Part shown: positions 43,401 through 55,200 of the stretch, one piece after another | Layout: each line of letters opens with the position of its first letter | Numbering within the stretch: position 1 is the first letter of the stretch | Origin: Morinoia aosen | Taxonomy: Eukaryota; Arthropoda; Malacostraca; Amphipoda; Talitridae | DNA length: 64,000 bases | Direction of reading: 5' to 3' | NCBI GenBank assembly: GCA_030386875.1 | Contig: CM059569.1 | Location: 48,709,842-48,773,841, forward strand | Notes under the pieces: model-generated | Database searches by the model: none | What the model was told of the DNA's origin: nothing | The model's input: the letters and a program-made list of their open reading frames with translations, nothing else | Translations under genes and position numbers: made by a program

Positions 43401-43816
43401 GTGTCTCCTCGTCCCTAATTCTACGGTTTTTAACATCTACAAGTATGCCAAACTTGGCTAAAAAATCAACACCTATTATGGGCTCTTGTACTTCCGCGAT
43501 CAGGACTGTGAAACGAAAGTTTCGCCTCAATCCCCAGACTGCACTCTAATACTCTTTCACCGTAACAAGGAATTGGCGTGCCGTTTGCGGCGCGTAATGT
43601 CGCCAACAATGGGTTGTTTTTGTCTTTCACCGTGGCTGGGATAATTGACACACTGGAGCCAGTGTCTATTAAAAATCGGTATTTGGTGACGGGATCGTGA
43701 ATGGTCAAGGGGCGAGTAGTCTGGGAATGAGGCAACGCAGTACTCGCTACTATGCGTTGCTGTTGGCGTTTCCCGAAGTCATTTCGGTATAGCGAGGGCA
43801 AAAACGGGACCCGCAC
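40411..43816 (-). CDS. Ty3-type Pol region (protease, RT, RNase H, integrase)
   Basis: The protease motif is DTGSSVSIIP near the upstream end. The main 1039-codon frame (43530-40411) has reverse transcriptase with YLDDILVAS, RNase H with YTDHKPL, and an HHCC integrase (HPGINRTLRLI ... CHACQSSK) with a D,D-35-E-type core. Domain order PR-RT-RH-IN is that of Ty3/Gypsy elements. It overlaps the gag end, as is common in the family. Confidence 0.9.
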
Positions 43817-44757
43817 TTTCGTGCTTGGTCACCATACTTCGTGTGATACCAGCATAAATTGCTACCGGCATCACGAGAGCGCGATCGAAAGCGGCGGTCT
43901 TGATTTGACCTATCATAGGATCTACCTCTATCAAAGCGTTGAGGAGGAGGAAAAGGATGATAGTTGGAGGGATAGTCATAAGGATAGTCGTAGGCATTTT
44001 GGTGGCTTTGGAATCTCCCTGGGCCTTGCTGAATGTGAGCTACGCTCTGACCGCTCTGACCTAACTGGCAATTCTGGAGAGCTTGCTTTATCTCAGCGAT
44101 GTCTTGCTGCATCTTATCTATTGTGGCTGAGGATTGATTCTGAGTATTTGCGGGGCTAAAATTTGCAGCAGCTGCATTCAGGGACGCAACTTGCGGTGCT
44201 TGTGGCGAATTGATGTTGCGCATCACCGTCTCGGTGGACTCCGATAGCTTTTCTAACGTTTGATCGGGGCCTGCTAGCGATAGAAATGGGCGCACATTAT
44301 GTGGAAGCTTAGTCATGAACACTTCCTTCAGGAATCCCTCGGCTACGGCAACACCCGCAGCGAGTTTCCGCAGTTCTTTCACTAGCGAAGTGGGAGAGAA
44401 AGAGCTAGAGACAGATGGAATTGCTGAGGCGTCTACCAAACTCCGAAATTTGTCCGCATCGGACATCTGCAACTTCTGCAGAATCTTTCTTTTTAAGGTG
44501 CCGTACGGATCAACCGCGGGAGGGCTTTCGAGCAATTGATTTGAATCATTCAACAATTTTGTGGGGGCTGCGGACACAAGGGCGTGGAATTGATCAGTGT
44601 TATTAGTTACTTTATGATACCTAAACATTGCCTCACACTGTTGGAACCAGGTATGGGCGTCCTCCGGAATGAAGGGAGGGAGCCTAATGGGTTTTGTGGG
44701 GGCTCGATCTTCATTATCTGAGTCAGGCATGCTAGCAATCTCTTTGGGGATGCGCAA
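43750..44757 (-). CDS. Ty3-type Gag region
   Basis: A 335-codon frame starting MRIPKEIASMPDSDN encodes a capsid-like domain (WFQQCEAMFRYHKVTNN, a common start of arthropod Ty3-type Gag). The C-terminus is Arg- and Gly-rich with a cysteine-bearing nucleocapsid-like segment. It forms the particle in intact relatives. Treated here as part of a fossil element. Confidence 0.85.
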   Translation of the reverse strand: MRIPKEIASMPDSDNEDRAPTKPIRLPPFIPEDAHTWFQQCEAMFRYHKVTNNTDQFHALVSAAPTKLLNDSNQLLESPPAVDPYGTLKRKILQKLQMSDADKFRSLVDASAIPSVSSSFSPTSLVKELRKLAAGVAVAEGFLKEVFMTKLPHNVRPFLSLAGPDQTLEKLSESTETVMRNINSPQAPQVASLNAAAANFSPANTQNQSSATIDKMQQDIAEIKQALQNCQLGQSGQSVAHIQQGPGRFQSHQNAYDYPYDYPSNYHPFPPPQRFDRGRSYDRSNQDRRFRSRSRDAGSNLCWYHTKYGDQARKCGSRFCPRYTEMTSGNANSNA

Positions 44758-45348
44758 TTAAGATATCAGTGCCTATGACTTGGAATTAAGTGGCAAAGGT
44801 TTGCGTTAATTCTTTTCCTACTCAATCATTCAGATAAAGTTGAAACAGAAGGGAAGGAAATATGAAATTGGAAACGAGAAAAAAATTATGCGGTATGCGG
44901 CAATTTGCGTAGGCACAAAAATAAAGCAGGTGAGAAAAATTATTTTTCTACCTACTCAATCGATCAATAACGTTGAAGAAAACGGGGGGAAAGAGAGAAT
45001 GGAAACGCGAATTTTTACGGTCGTCAGAATAAACGTAAGCACGGAAATAGGAAAAAAAAATTATTTTTCCTACCTACTGAGGCACATAAAACAAAAAGGA
45101 CAGTGAAGCGCTGAGAAAAAATTTTTTGATAGAGCTGCTCAGAGAATCACCATTAACACAGTAAATCCAAGAAATTTCCAAAAACTACGACATGGGAAAT
45201 TTATTACTACAATGTTATGCCAAAATTAACCTCTCTCACAACCTCTCAAACACTTATCGGGTTGAATAGTTTTTAAGTTTTTAAAGAAAGTTTTTGGGGT
45301 TATTTTCAACTGGGGTCACCAGTGTTTTTTTATCTTTGGGGTCACCAG

Positions 45349-46235
45349 TGTTTTGATCTGACCGAGGGGTATAGCCAGTCCTCACGAAACCTCGACAAGC
45401 ATCTGGGAAAAATTATGAGAGGGATAATAAGGCTCTTTGGACTCAGCTTTTGTGTATGGTTTTATTGGAAGAAGCCGGGAAGATCGCCGAGACTTGATCT
45501 TGCGGATCGCCGAAACTTGATCCTGCAGATCTTGACTGAAGATACTTCGCAGTCCTGAGGCAGTCGCTCCGGCCGGTGGATGAGATTTTTAAGTGTATTG
45601 TGTTCAGAATATTCAATTTACTGAGGGCAATTTTTAAACAAGCACAACAATCGGTGCGTAGCTATTTTGTGTGGGCGAAGCCTGCTTAATTTTGGAGCAG
45701 GTGAGTTTGATCACAGGTGCCGAGCCTGATGGCGATGATGACTCTTCGTTTGAATAGTAATTAAGATCCAGGCACGCTGAATTCAGCGAATGGGAGGCTA
45801 ATTCAATGGTGCCCGTAATTTTAGGCAGTTGAGAATTAAGGCCCGTAATTAGAGAATATATAAGGCTAAAGGCCCAGAACATAGCCAAATCTAATCCAAG
45901 TAGAGAGTCCCAAAAGCGGCCCAGGGAGAATGTTGTAAATGGTGTGTGTGATGACGTTGAGGTCAAGCTGATGTTCGCACGCTAAAGCCACAAGCAAGAG
46001 TGAGCTAGTTCAAGTGACGCTCTTCGATGTTGCCGTATCGGGCTGCTTTAAACTCGAAATGTCGAATGATTATTTGGTCTCTCATGTATTTACACAAAAA
46101 CTTCAATGATTACGAATTAGAAGTAGAAAATAATTAATAATAAATTATAGTAAGATTTTTAATGCTAATGATTAATTTTATTTAAGTACGAAAGGGAAAA
46201 TTCATAATTCTTACGCTTTGTAGCGATATGCTACA
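45349..46235 (-). repeat. Ty3-type element, 5' LTR (887 bp)
   Basis: The LTR starts with TGTAGC at 46235 on the minus strand and ends with CA at 45349. It contains a TATA-like ATATATAAGG motif in + orientation near 45855, of unclear use. Confidence 0.88.
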
Positions 46236-46889
46236 TGGCTTTGCGGGCTGCATCATAGTGTACGAAATGACGCACATTAAGCTAGCTGAAGCGTCGTGGG
46301 TCTTACCATCTATCCACCAATTTCAAGGAAAGTGATGCAGGCCTATGAGCGTGGCAGTCTTTTTGCATAGGCGCCAGTAGATTAGGAAGAGCTCGGAGAT
46401 ATTCCACCATCTTCTTCGAGCAGCATGATTGATAGGAGCCCTCAGCCATATGGCTCCAGGATTTGTGTAACTTGCCATTACGTGATTTGTGCTTATTCGC
46501 GCGCGCTGTGATCGCCTGGGATTGCATATAGGATGTGTTGCTTCTAGGATGCATCGGTTGTGTTGCGTTACAAAGTGCACGCGCAAATAATTTTCATTGG
46601 GATTGTGTTTCGTAAATTTCTCAATGTTTGCCGAAGATGCTTCATGTCAAATCACGTGTTCATTAGCACTTGAATAAAGTAATAATAAATATCAGCCAGG
46701 TGTTTCATTTTCCCGTGTTGAAATGGGGTGCTGAGGTGGACGGGCAGATCAGTAGTTACTCTACTTCTATTTTCCATCTGTTCTATCATTTCTCCTTTTG
46801 TGTTGCTTCAGCCCTGATTTTCATCTTTCCATAACTATACTATGAGGTTTAAAGCCATCGCTACGAACAGTTTAGGCGTCAGCCAAATA
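46236..46889. other. Intergenic DNA between the LTR element and the satellite
   Basis: No gene or repeat recognised. Confidence 0.35.
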
Positions 46890-47070
46890 TCTGTTTTGTG
46901 ACACCCCAAGATTTTTCCAACTGTTTTTTCCAAGTAGTTTTACAAGATTTTCTTCTAAGACTTAAGACCCTCTTTTTCCAACTTTTTTCCATTTTCCAAG
47001 ATTTTCTCCAAAAATTTTCGCAAGATTTTTCAAAAATTTTAAGGTCAACCCAGGGATTTTCGGACCCAAT
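46890..47070 (+). repeat. Left edge of the TTCCC-AAG satellite (diverged)
   Basis: Degenerate units such as CAAGATTTTTCCAACTG, CCAAGATTTTCTCCAA and CGCAAGATTTTTC resemble the diverged units at 52310-53000. This edge was separated from the main array by the LTR element at 47076-52216. Confidence 0.75.
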
Positions 47071-47075
47071 GGGCC

Positions 47076-47488
47076 TGTAATATAGCGAGTAGTGTAAGTT
47101 CTAGTTAGAGAGACCAAAAGTTGGCAACGCTCGATAGGGCAACACTCGCGAGTCAGTCTGCTATTGGCCTCGGGTTCAACAACAAGTAAATGCTGACCGA
47201 GTGTGTATATAAATTACCTACTGTGGTTGGTATCTAACTTCTTAAGTTCTAAACTAATGTACTAATTCTATTCTACTCTATTCTATATATTTCCCGTCTA
47301 TCTCCGCTCTACTCTTGCTAGCCACAGTATTGAAAGTGGAGTATTAAGTTAAGGTATCCAAGAGGTGAGTGAACTATTTACCTAAATTGCTGTGTCATAG
47401 CATTGTCTATTTGTTCAGTACTATAACTATGTTGTGTCTATGTGGAACCTATGCTGTGCTTTAGTGTAGGGCTATCCACTCCAAAATA
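47076..47488 (+). repeat. Second Ty3-type element, 5' LTR (413 bp)
   Basis: It matches 51804-52216 almost perfectly. A GTGTATATAAATTA TATA-like motif lies near 47210. Confidence 0.93.
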
Positions 47489-47718
47489 CTGGCGACGAGG
47501 ATTTTTTTTTGTAGAACTATTGGGAGAGGCTAGACTAATGAAGGAACTCAGAATTTATATTATTATTCAGTGACTAGAGTATTGATGATGTAAATTTCTG
47601 ATTTTTTTTAACAAGGTGTATTATTACAGTCTCTTGAATTGGCTACTCTTGCAACTGATATTGTTGCTACTACTATTTCAGGTAGATATTTGACAATTAG
47701 CTGTAAAGCTGGGTAAAA

Positions 47719-50700
47719 ATGCCAATGCTAGGCTCAGTGGGAGAATTCAATCCTTTAGAGGAAGAATTCCCAGAATATGAAGTCAGGCTAAACTGCTTCC
47801 TGAGTATTAATAAAGTGGAAGATTCAAATAAAGCTAAAACATTTATTGCTCTGGTGGGTCCTAAAATTGTTAGGTTAGCCAAAGACCTACTCTCACCTAA
47901 AAGACTTTTAGATGCTACCTATGAGGAGATCATGGAAGCGTTAAGACGGCATTTTAAGCCGACACGCAACCAGATCTTTGAAAGGTTTAGGTTCCATAAG
48001 CGGAACCAGAAACAAGGGGAGAGCATTGCTGATTTTGTGGCTAGCTTAAAGGCCCTTTCAGACACCTGTAATTTCAAACAGGAAGTTCTGGAAGAAACGC
48101 TGCTAGATAGGTTAATACTGGGTGTGGCCAGTAATGATGTTCAAAATTGTTTGCTTAATGAAGCAGACCTCACATGGAAAAAAGCCGTGGATCTGGCAAC
48201 TGCCAAAGAAACTCAACTGAGGGAGACGGTTGTGTTAAGGCAACCTAATTCCATACTAAATGTGGGCCAGCATAGAGTAAAGCAAACTGCTATTAAGCCT
48301 CAGGGCAAAACTCAGGCTCAAGCTAGCCCCAAATCAGCATGCAGCGGCTGTGGTAATCTGCACTGGCGTAGAGATTGCCCCTATAAAGACAGTGTTTGTC
48401 ATGGTTGTGGCCAAAAAGGCCATCTTAGGAAATGTTGCTTTAAAGTGAAAAATCAAAATTCTGCTAAAGGCAGCAAAAATAATTTTGTGTATGCTATGCA
48501 TGAGAAAAGGGGGAGGGAACACCACCTTAACCCTAATAGAACTAACAATGCAACCTGTGCAGACTATCCAGTCGCTAATCTAGGCTGTTATGGGGAGATT
48601 TTCTCAATAGCCGAGGAAATGAAACCCCCAATCAAAATAAAATTGTTACTAAATGGTGTGCCATTAGAGATGGAGGTAGATATAGGTGCTGCCAGGTCTA
48701 TCCTTTCAATGGCCACCTACTCTAAAATACCAGCTAAGTCAAGACCCGAGCTGAGACCTTCTGATGTTAAGCTTAGGACTTATGGGGGAACCCCCCTATT
48801 GATTTGTGGGGAGATTAGGGCTAACATCCAGCGTGAACCTGGTAATATGGTTCCTCAACTAGCAACTATTGTGATTGTAGACAGGGAGGGGCCAGCTTTG
48901 CTGGGTAGGGACCTGATTGATTCCCTCGGGCTAACTATAGTATCAAATAATGTCAACAAATTGACTACCTGCCCTGAAGAGTTAGCAAATAAATTCCCCG
49001 ACCTTTTTCAACCAGGTCTAGGTTGCTTTAAGGGAAGGAATTTCAAAATAGAAGTGGATCCAGCCGTACCACCAAAGTTTTGTAAGGCCAGGAACGTGCC
49101 TTACACACTGAGACCAAAGGTGGAGGCAGAACTTGATAGACTGGTGCAGGAAGGTATCCTCACCCCTGTACAATACTCGAGATGGGCAGCGGCGATCGTC
49201 CCTGTGCTCAAGGCTGGTCAAAGCATCCGCATCTGTGGGGACTACAAATTAACAGTCAACAGAGCCACTAGGCTTGATACCTACCCTATACCCAGAGTGG
49301 AAGATCTATTTAGCGGGTTAGCAGGAGGAGTTATATACTCCAAGCTAGATATGTCTCAGGCATACGCTCAACTACCCTTGGATGAAGACTCCAAGGAACT
49401 CACGGTAATAAACACCCACAGAGGTTTATTTGCCTACAACCGTCTCAGTTTTGGAATTGCGTCCGCACCTGGAATCTTTCAGCGTGCCATGGAAGGACTA
49501 TTGCAGGGCCTCCCAGGAGTGTTCTGCTACCTGGATGACGTCCTGGTGAGTGCCACTAAGGAGCAAGAGCACAACAAGCGTCTCTATCAAGTCTTATCTA
49601 AACTACAGGAGGCAGGACTAAAACTGAAAATGGATAAATGCGAAATTGGAGTGCCACAGGTATCCTACCTTGGATACCAAATTGACAAGGATGGATTGCA
49701 CCCCACTGCAGAGAAGGTAGCAGCAATCCAGAATGCACCAGCTCCTACTAATGTAACTCAACTGAGAGCCTACCTTGGGCTGCTAAATTTCTATAGGAAA
49801 TTTCTAAAATCATCTGCAACTATGCTGGAGCCCCTAAATACCTTACTGAGAGACAAAACTCCTTGGAAATGGGATGCAAGTCAGGAGAGAGCCTTCCAGA
49901 AATCTAAACAAGCCCTGCTGGACTCTCAGGCTCTAGTCCATTTTGACCCTCAGAAACCCATAGTGGTAGTGGCGGACAGTAGTGCGTATGGTGTGGGAGC
50001 GGTGCTGTGTCACCTTATTGATGGGATTGAACGCCCCGCCTATTTCGCCTCCCGAACTCTAACAGCAACAGAACGCAACTACTCCCAAACTGAGAAAGAA
50101 GCCCTAGCTATGGTGTTCGCACTTCGGAAATTTCATTGCTACCTGTGGGGACAGGATTTCACTGTGGTTACGGACCACAAACCTTTATTAGGACTATTTG
50201 ATCCGGGTAGAAGCATTCCTCCGATGGCATCCGGGCGCATTCAAAGGTGGGCTTTACTACTGCAGTCCTACAAGTTCACCTTGCGTCACCGGTCCGGCGT
50301 GCTGTTGGGCACGGCTGATGCTCTCAGTCGTCTACCTTTGACAACTCCCGAGGAAGCCACACCTATTCCTGCGGAATGGACGTCCTTAGTGAATTTCCTC
50401 GAGTCAGCTCCAGTCACCAGCACCCACATCCGCGACGGCACCCTAAGGGACCCAGTACTTTCAAAGGTGTACAAATACTGCCAAGTAGGCTGGCCTTCGA
50501 CGGTAATTGGTGACCCTGATCTCGCTCCGTATACTAGGAGGCGAGACGAATTGTCCACACAAAATGGCTGTGTGCTCTGGGGAGCAAGGATTATTGTACC
50601 CCAAGCTCTCAGACAAGCCATTGTGGACGAACTTCACTCTGGCCATGCTGGATCATCCAGGATGAAGGAGTTAGCTCGCAGCTATGTATGGTGGCCGCTG

Positions 50701-51408
50701 ATGGACAAAGATCTAGAAGAAACGACTAAGTCATGCAGCGAGTGCCTGAGCACTCGAGCTGCACCAACGAAAGCTGAACTCCATCCGTGGGAATGGCCTG
50801 CGAAGCCTTGGCATCGCATACACATTGACTACGCGGGCCCAATGGATGGAAAATACTATCTAGTGATCGTGGATGCACACTCTAAGTGGGTTGAAATTTT
50901 TCCCACATCTACTACAACCTCTAGCGAAACGATCTCGTGCCTGAAACACACTTTTGCGACATTTGGATTTCCAGTAACAATTGTTTCTGACAATGCAACG
51001 TGTTTCACATCGGCTGAATTCCAAGAATTTGTGAAGGCATGTGGTATGCGACATATTACGAGCGCACCATACCACCCTTCAACTAATGGACTGGCAGAGC
51101 GCATGGTACAAACTTTCAAGAAGAATATACGAAAATCAACGGAACCCCTACGCCTAGCACTAGACAGGTTTCTGTTCAACTATCGGCTGACACCCCACAC
51201 GACAACAGGTGTTACGCCCGCCGAACTGATGTTAGGCAGGAAAGTTCGCTCTCGTCTTGATCTGCTTTGGCCGTCAGAGGCAATCGCGTCCAAAGTTGCT
51301 CAACGCCAGGACGCTCAGAAAAGATACCACCCAGGGTCTCGCGCGGTTGACATTCCGCCGGAGTCACCTGTGATGGTCCGTCAATACACGCCGGGTTCCC
51401 CAAAATAG
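47719..51408 (+). CDS. Ty3-type Gag-Pol frame
   Basis: A 1229-codon frame carries, in order, a Ty3-type Gag domain (about aa 1-170), two zinc knuckles (CSGCGNLHWRRDC and CHGCGQKGHLRKC, about aa 207-240), a retropepsin-like region (VDIGAARSILS), reverse transcriptase with YLDDVLVSA, RNase H with VVTDHKPLLG, and an HHCC integrase (HSGHAGSSRMKEL ... CSECLS) with its catalytic core (IHIDYAGPM, APYHPSTNGLAER). Gag and Pol in one frame is known in some Ty3 lineages. No envelope gene was recognised. Treated as part of a fossil element. Confidence 0.92.
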   Translation: MPMLGSVGEFNPLEEEFPEYEVRLNCFLSINKVEDSNKAKTFIALVGPKIVRLAKDLLSPKRLLDATYEEIMEALRRHFKPTRNQIFERFRFHKRNQKQGESIADFVASLKALSDTCNFKQEVLEETLLDRLILGVASNDVQNCLLNEADLTWKKAVDLATAKETQLRETVVLRQPNSILNVGQHRVKQTAIKPQGKTQAQASPKSACSGCGNLHWRRDCPYKDSVCHGCGQKGHLRKCCFKVKNQNSAKGSKNNFVYAMHEKRGREHHLNPNRTNNATCADYPVANLGCYGEIFSIAEEMKPPIKIKLLLNGVPLEMEVDIGAARSILSMATYSKIPAKSRPELRPSDVKLRTYGGTPLLICGEIRANIQREPGNMVPQLATIVIVDREGPALLGRDLIDSLGLTIVSNNVNKLTTCPEELANKFPDLFQPGLGCFKGRNFKIEVDPAVPPKFCKARNVPYTLRPKVEAELDRLVQEGILTPVQYSRWAAAIVPVLKAGQSIRICGDYKLTVNRATRLDTYPIPRVEDLFSGLAGGVIYSKLDMSQAYAQLPLDEDSKELTVINTHRGLFAYNRLSFGIASAPGIFQRAMEGLLQGLPGVFCYLDDVLVSATKEQEHNKRLYQVLSKLQEAGLKLKMDKCEIGVPQVSYLGYQIDKDGLHPTAEKVAAIQNAPAPTNVTQLRAYLGLLNFYRKFLKSSATMLEPLNTLLRDKTPWKWDASQERAFQKSKQALLDSQALVHFDPQKPIVVVADSSAYGVGAVLCHLIDGIERPAYFASRTLTATERNYSQTEKEALAMVFALRKFHCYLWGQDFTVVTDHKPLLGLFDPGRSIPPMASGRIQRWALLLQSYKFTLRHRSGVLLGTADALSRLPLTTPEEATPIPAEWTSLVNFLESAPVTSTHIRDGTLRDPVLSKVYKYCQVGWPSTVIGDPDLAPYTRRRDELSTQNGCVLWGARIIVPQALRQAIVDELHSGHAGSSRMKELARSYVWWPLMDKDLEETTKSCSECLSTRAAPTKAELHPWEWPAKPWHRIHIDYAGPMDGKYYLVIVDAHSKWVEIFPTSTTTSSETISCLKHTFATFGFPVTIVSDNATCFTSAEFQEFVKACGMRHITSAPYHPSTNGLAERMVQTFKKNIRKSTEPLRLALDRFLFNYRLTPHTTTGVTPAELMLGRKVRSRLDLLWPSEAIASKVAQRQDAQKRYHPGSRAVDIPPESPVMVRQYTPGSPK

Positions 51409-51803
51409 ACCCCTGCTACCACCATTGAGAAAACAGGCCCGGTATCCTACAAGTGCCAACTGAAGGGGGGAGAGGTCGTTCGTTCGTCGACACCAGGACC
51501 AAGTTACTACCTGCTCGAACACTATCTCTGAAGCCTTGGGACAACCTACGGAGGAAACCGTTGTGTTTCCACAACCTGCTCAAAATTCATACCCACCACC
51601 TCCGACCAATGAACCTGACTCCGAAACACCTGAGTACCCGATTCCCACCCAGGAGGCTAGGATGAACGAGCCTCCAAGTGCTAGCATCTCACGCAGGTCT
51701 ACCCGGGCTCGGAAGCCTGTGATGAGAATGGACCTTTAGGATTGACTATATTGAATAAGGGGACTGGGGATACAGGGAGGGGTTTCTAATTAAGGAGGGA
51801 GGG

Positions 51804-52216
51804 TGTAATATAGCGAGTAGTGTAAGTTCTAGTTAGAGAGACCAAAAGTTGGCAACGCTCGATAGGGCAACACTCGCGAGTCAGTCTGCTATTGGCCTCG
51901 GGTTCAACAACAAGTAAATGTTGACCGAGTGTGTATATAAATTACCTACTGTGGTTGGTATCTAACTTCTTAAGTTCTAAACTAATGTACTAATTCTATT
52001 CTACTCTATTCTATATATTTCCCGTCTATCTCCGCTCTACTCTTGCTAGCCACAGTATTGAAAGTGGAGTATTAAGTTAAGGTATCCAAGAGGTGAGTGA
52101 ACTATTTACCTAAATTGCTGTGTCATAGCATTGTCTATTTGTTCAGTACTATAACTATGTTGTGTCTATGTGGAACCTATGCTGTGCTTTAGTGTAGGGC
52201 TATCCACTCCGTAATA
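51804..52216 (+). repeat. Second Ty3-type element, 3' LTR (413 bp)
   Basis: The partner of 47076-47488. Followed by the GGGCC target duplication and then satellite DNA. Confidence 0.93.
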
Positions 52217-52221
52217 GGGCC

Positions 52222-55200
52222 ATTTTTGTTTCTTTGTTGAAGAAGGATCCTTAGTTGGTGGGCAAATGTGTCCTAAAATTTTAGGGGGCTATACGGGCGT
52301 TAGATTCCCTAAATTTTTTTCAAGATTTTTCGATTATTTTTCCCAAATTTTCGCAAAACCTTCCCAAGGTTTTCAAAGATATTTCCATGATTTTTCTATG
52401 ATTTTTCAAAGGCTTCCCAAAGTTTTTCTCAAGATTTTCCCATGATTTTTCCAAGATTTTCCAAAAATTTTCCAAGATTTTCCTTAGGTTTTTCCAAGAT
52501 TTTTCCAAAATTTTTTCAAGATTTTCCCCAGATTTTTCCATGATTTTCCCAAGATTTTCCAAAAATATTTCCAAGAATTTTCAAAAATTTTCCTAGGATT
52601 TTTTCAAATTTTTTCCAAGATTTTAAAAAAAATTTATTAAGATTTTTCCAGGCTTTTTCCAAGATTCTCCCATGATTTTCCAAATATTTTCCTAAGATTC
52701 TCACAAGATTGTCCAAAGATTTTTCCCAGATTTTTAAAAGATTTTCCCATGATTTTCCCATGATATTTTTAGGATTTTCCCCGAGATTTTCCCGGTATTT
52801 CCCACGACTTTCCCAGATTTTCCCAAGATCTTCCCAAGAACTTTCCATGATTTTTCTATGAAATTCCCAAGAAATTCCAAAGAAATACCAAAGAAATCCC
52901 CCAAGAAATTCCCAAGTAATTCCCAAGAAACTCCCAAAAATTTCCCAAAAATTTCTCAAGATCTTCCCAAGATTTTCCCAATAAGAAATTCGCAAAAATT
53001 TCCCAAGAATTTTTCATGATTTTCCACAAAATTCCCAAGAACTTCCAAAGGTTTTCCAAATATTTTCCATAGATTTTCCAAAGATTTTACCAAAAATTTC
53101 CCAAGAATTTCCCAAGAATTTCCCTAAATTTTCCCAATTTTCCTAAGAATTTCCTACGAAATTCCCGAGAAATTCCAAAAAAATTCCCAAGAATTTTTTC
53201 ATAATTCTCAAGATTTTCCTAAGAAATTCTCAAGAAATTCCTATGAATTTCCCAGGAATTTCCAAAGATTTTCCACAAAAATTCCCAAGAATTTCCCCAG
53301 AAATTTCTAAGTCTCCCAAAAAACTCCCAAAATTTTCTCAAGAACTTCCCCGGAAATTCCCAAAAATTTCCCAAGATTTTCCCAAGAAATTCCCAAGAAT
53401 TTCATAGGAAATTGCAAAGAATTTCCCGAGAACTCCCACGAAATTCTCTAGAAATTCCCAAGAAATTCCCAAAATTTTTTTAAAACTTCCCGAGAATTCC
53501 GAGGATACTCCCAAGAAATTCTCACGAAATTCCCAAGATTTTCCCAAGGAATTCCCATGAATTTCCCAGGAATTTCCCAAGATTTTCACAAGGAAATCCA
53601 AAAAAATTCCCAAGAATTTAATAAAAATTCCCAAGAATTTTCTAAAAAATTCCCAAGAAATTCCCAAAAAATTCCCAAAATTTTCTTAAGAAATTCCCAA
53701 AATTTTCCCAAGAAATTCTCAAGATTTTCACAAGAAATTCCCATGAATTTCCCAAGAAATTCTCTAGAAATTCCCAAGAAATTCCCAAGAATTTCCCTAA
53801 AAATTCCCAAAATTTTCCCAAGAAGTTCCCAAGAATTCCCAAGAAATTCTCAATTATTTCTCAAGGTTCTCCCAAGAAACTCACATGAATACCCCAAGAA
53901 ATTCTCTAGAAATTCCCCAGAATTTCCCAAGAAATTCTCAAGATTTTCGGAAGAATTTCCCAAGAAGTTCCCAAGAAATTCCCAAGAAATTCCCAAGCTT
54001 TTTCCAAGAAAGTCCTAAGAAATTCCCAAGAATTCTTCAAGATTTTCTCAAAATTTTCCCAAGAATTTCCCAAGATTTTCCCAAGAAATTCCCAAAACTT
54101 TCCCAAGAAATTCCCAAGAAATTCCCAAGAAATTCTCAAGATTTTCCCAAGAAATTTCTATAAATTTCCCAAGAAATTCTCTAGAAATTCACAAGAATTT
54201 CCCATGAATTTCTCAAGATTTTTCCGAGAAATTCCTTGAAAATTCCCAAGAAATTCAAAAGAAATTCCCAAAAATTTTTCAAGATTTTCCCAAGATTTTC
54301 CCAAGAAATTCCCAAGAATGCCCAAGAAATTCCCAAGAAATTCCAAAGAAATTCCCAACAATTTTTCAAGATTTCCCCATGATTTTCCCTAGAAATTCCC
54401 ATGAAATTCCAAGAATTTTTCAAGATTTTCGCATCATTTTCCCAAGAAATTCCCAAACAATTCCTAAGAAATTCCCACGAATTTTTCAAGATTTCCCCAA
54501 GATTTTCCCAAGAAATTCCCAAGAAATTCACAAGCTTTTCCCATTATTTTCCCAAGAAATTCCCAAGAATTTCCCAAAAAATTCCCAAGAATTTCTTTAA
54601 AATTTCCCACGAAAATCCAAAAAATTCACAAGAAAATCACCAGCTTTTTCCAAGAAATTCCTAAGAAATTCTCAAAAATTTCTTTAGAATTTCCCAAGAA
54701 ATTCCTACGAAATTCACAAACTTTTCCCAAGAAATTCCTAAGAAATTCCCAAGAATTTCTTTATAATTTCCCAAGAAATTCCCAAGAAATTCACAGGAAA
54801 TTCACATGCTTTTCCAAAGATTTTCCCAAGAAATTCCCAAGAAATACCCAAGAAATTGAAAAGAATTTTTCAAGATTTTCCCAAGATTTTCCCGAGATTT
54901 TCCCAACAATTTCCCAAGAATTTCCTAAGAAATTCCCAAGAATTTTTTAAAAGTTCCCAAGAATTTCGCAAGACTCTCCCAAAAAATTCCCCGAGAAATT
55001 CGCAAGAAATTCCAAAGAAATTTACAAGCTTTTCCCAAGATTTTCCCAAGAAATTCAAAAGAATTTCTTTAGAATTTCCCAAGAAATTCCCGAAAATTTT
55101 TCAAGATTTTCCCAAGAAATTCCCAAGAAATTCTCAAAATTTTACCATTATTTTCCCAAGAAATTCACAAGAAATTCATAAGCTTTTCCCAAGATTTGAC

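Larger units (their letters stand above)
39483..46235 (-). mobile_element. Ty3/Gypsy-type (Metaviridae) LTR retrotransposon
   Basis: A 6.75-kb element on the minus strand: 5' LTR 45349-46235, internal region 45348-40370, 3' LTR 39483-40369. Both LTRs are 887 bp, begin TGTAGCATATCG and end CAAAACA on the element strand, and differ at only a handful of positions. A purine-rich tract (CCTTGGGGGGTAA) precedes the 3' LTR and a CTGGTGACCCC primer-site-like stretch follows the 5' LTR. Gag and Pol are present; no envelope gene was recognised. It looks largely whole and recent. Confidence 0.93.
47076..52216 (+). mobile_element. Second Ty3/Gypsy-type LTR retrotransposon, inserted in the satellite
   Basis: A 5.14-kb element with two 413-bp LTRs (47076-47488 and 51804-52216) starting TGTAATATAGCG. 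The two LTRs differ at only about three positions. GGGCC occurs immediately outside both ends (47071-47075 and 52217-52221) as a target duplication. The 5' LTR is followed by CTGGCGACGAGG (primer-site region), and AAGGAGGGAGGG precedes the 3' LTR. One long Gag-Pol frame lies inside. It looks whole or almost whole and very recent. Confidence 0.95.

Noticed and set aside
51453-51739. Separate small gene downstream of the second Gag-Pol frame
   Set aside because: It sits between the integrase end and the 3' LTR and is most simply the tail of the fossil element, not an independent gene or envelope.
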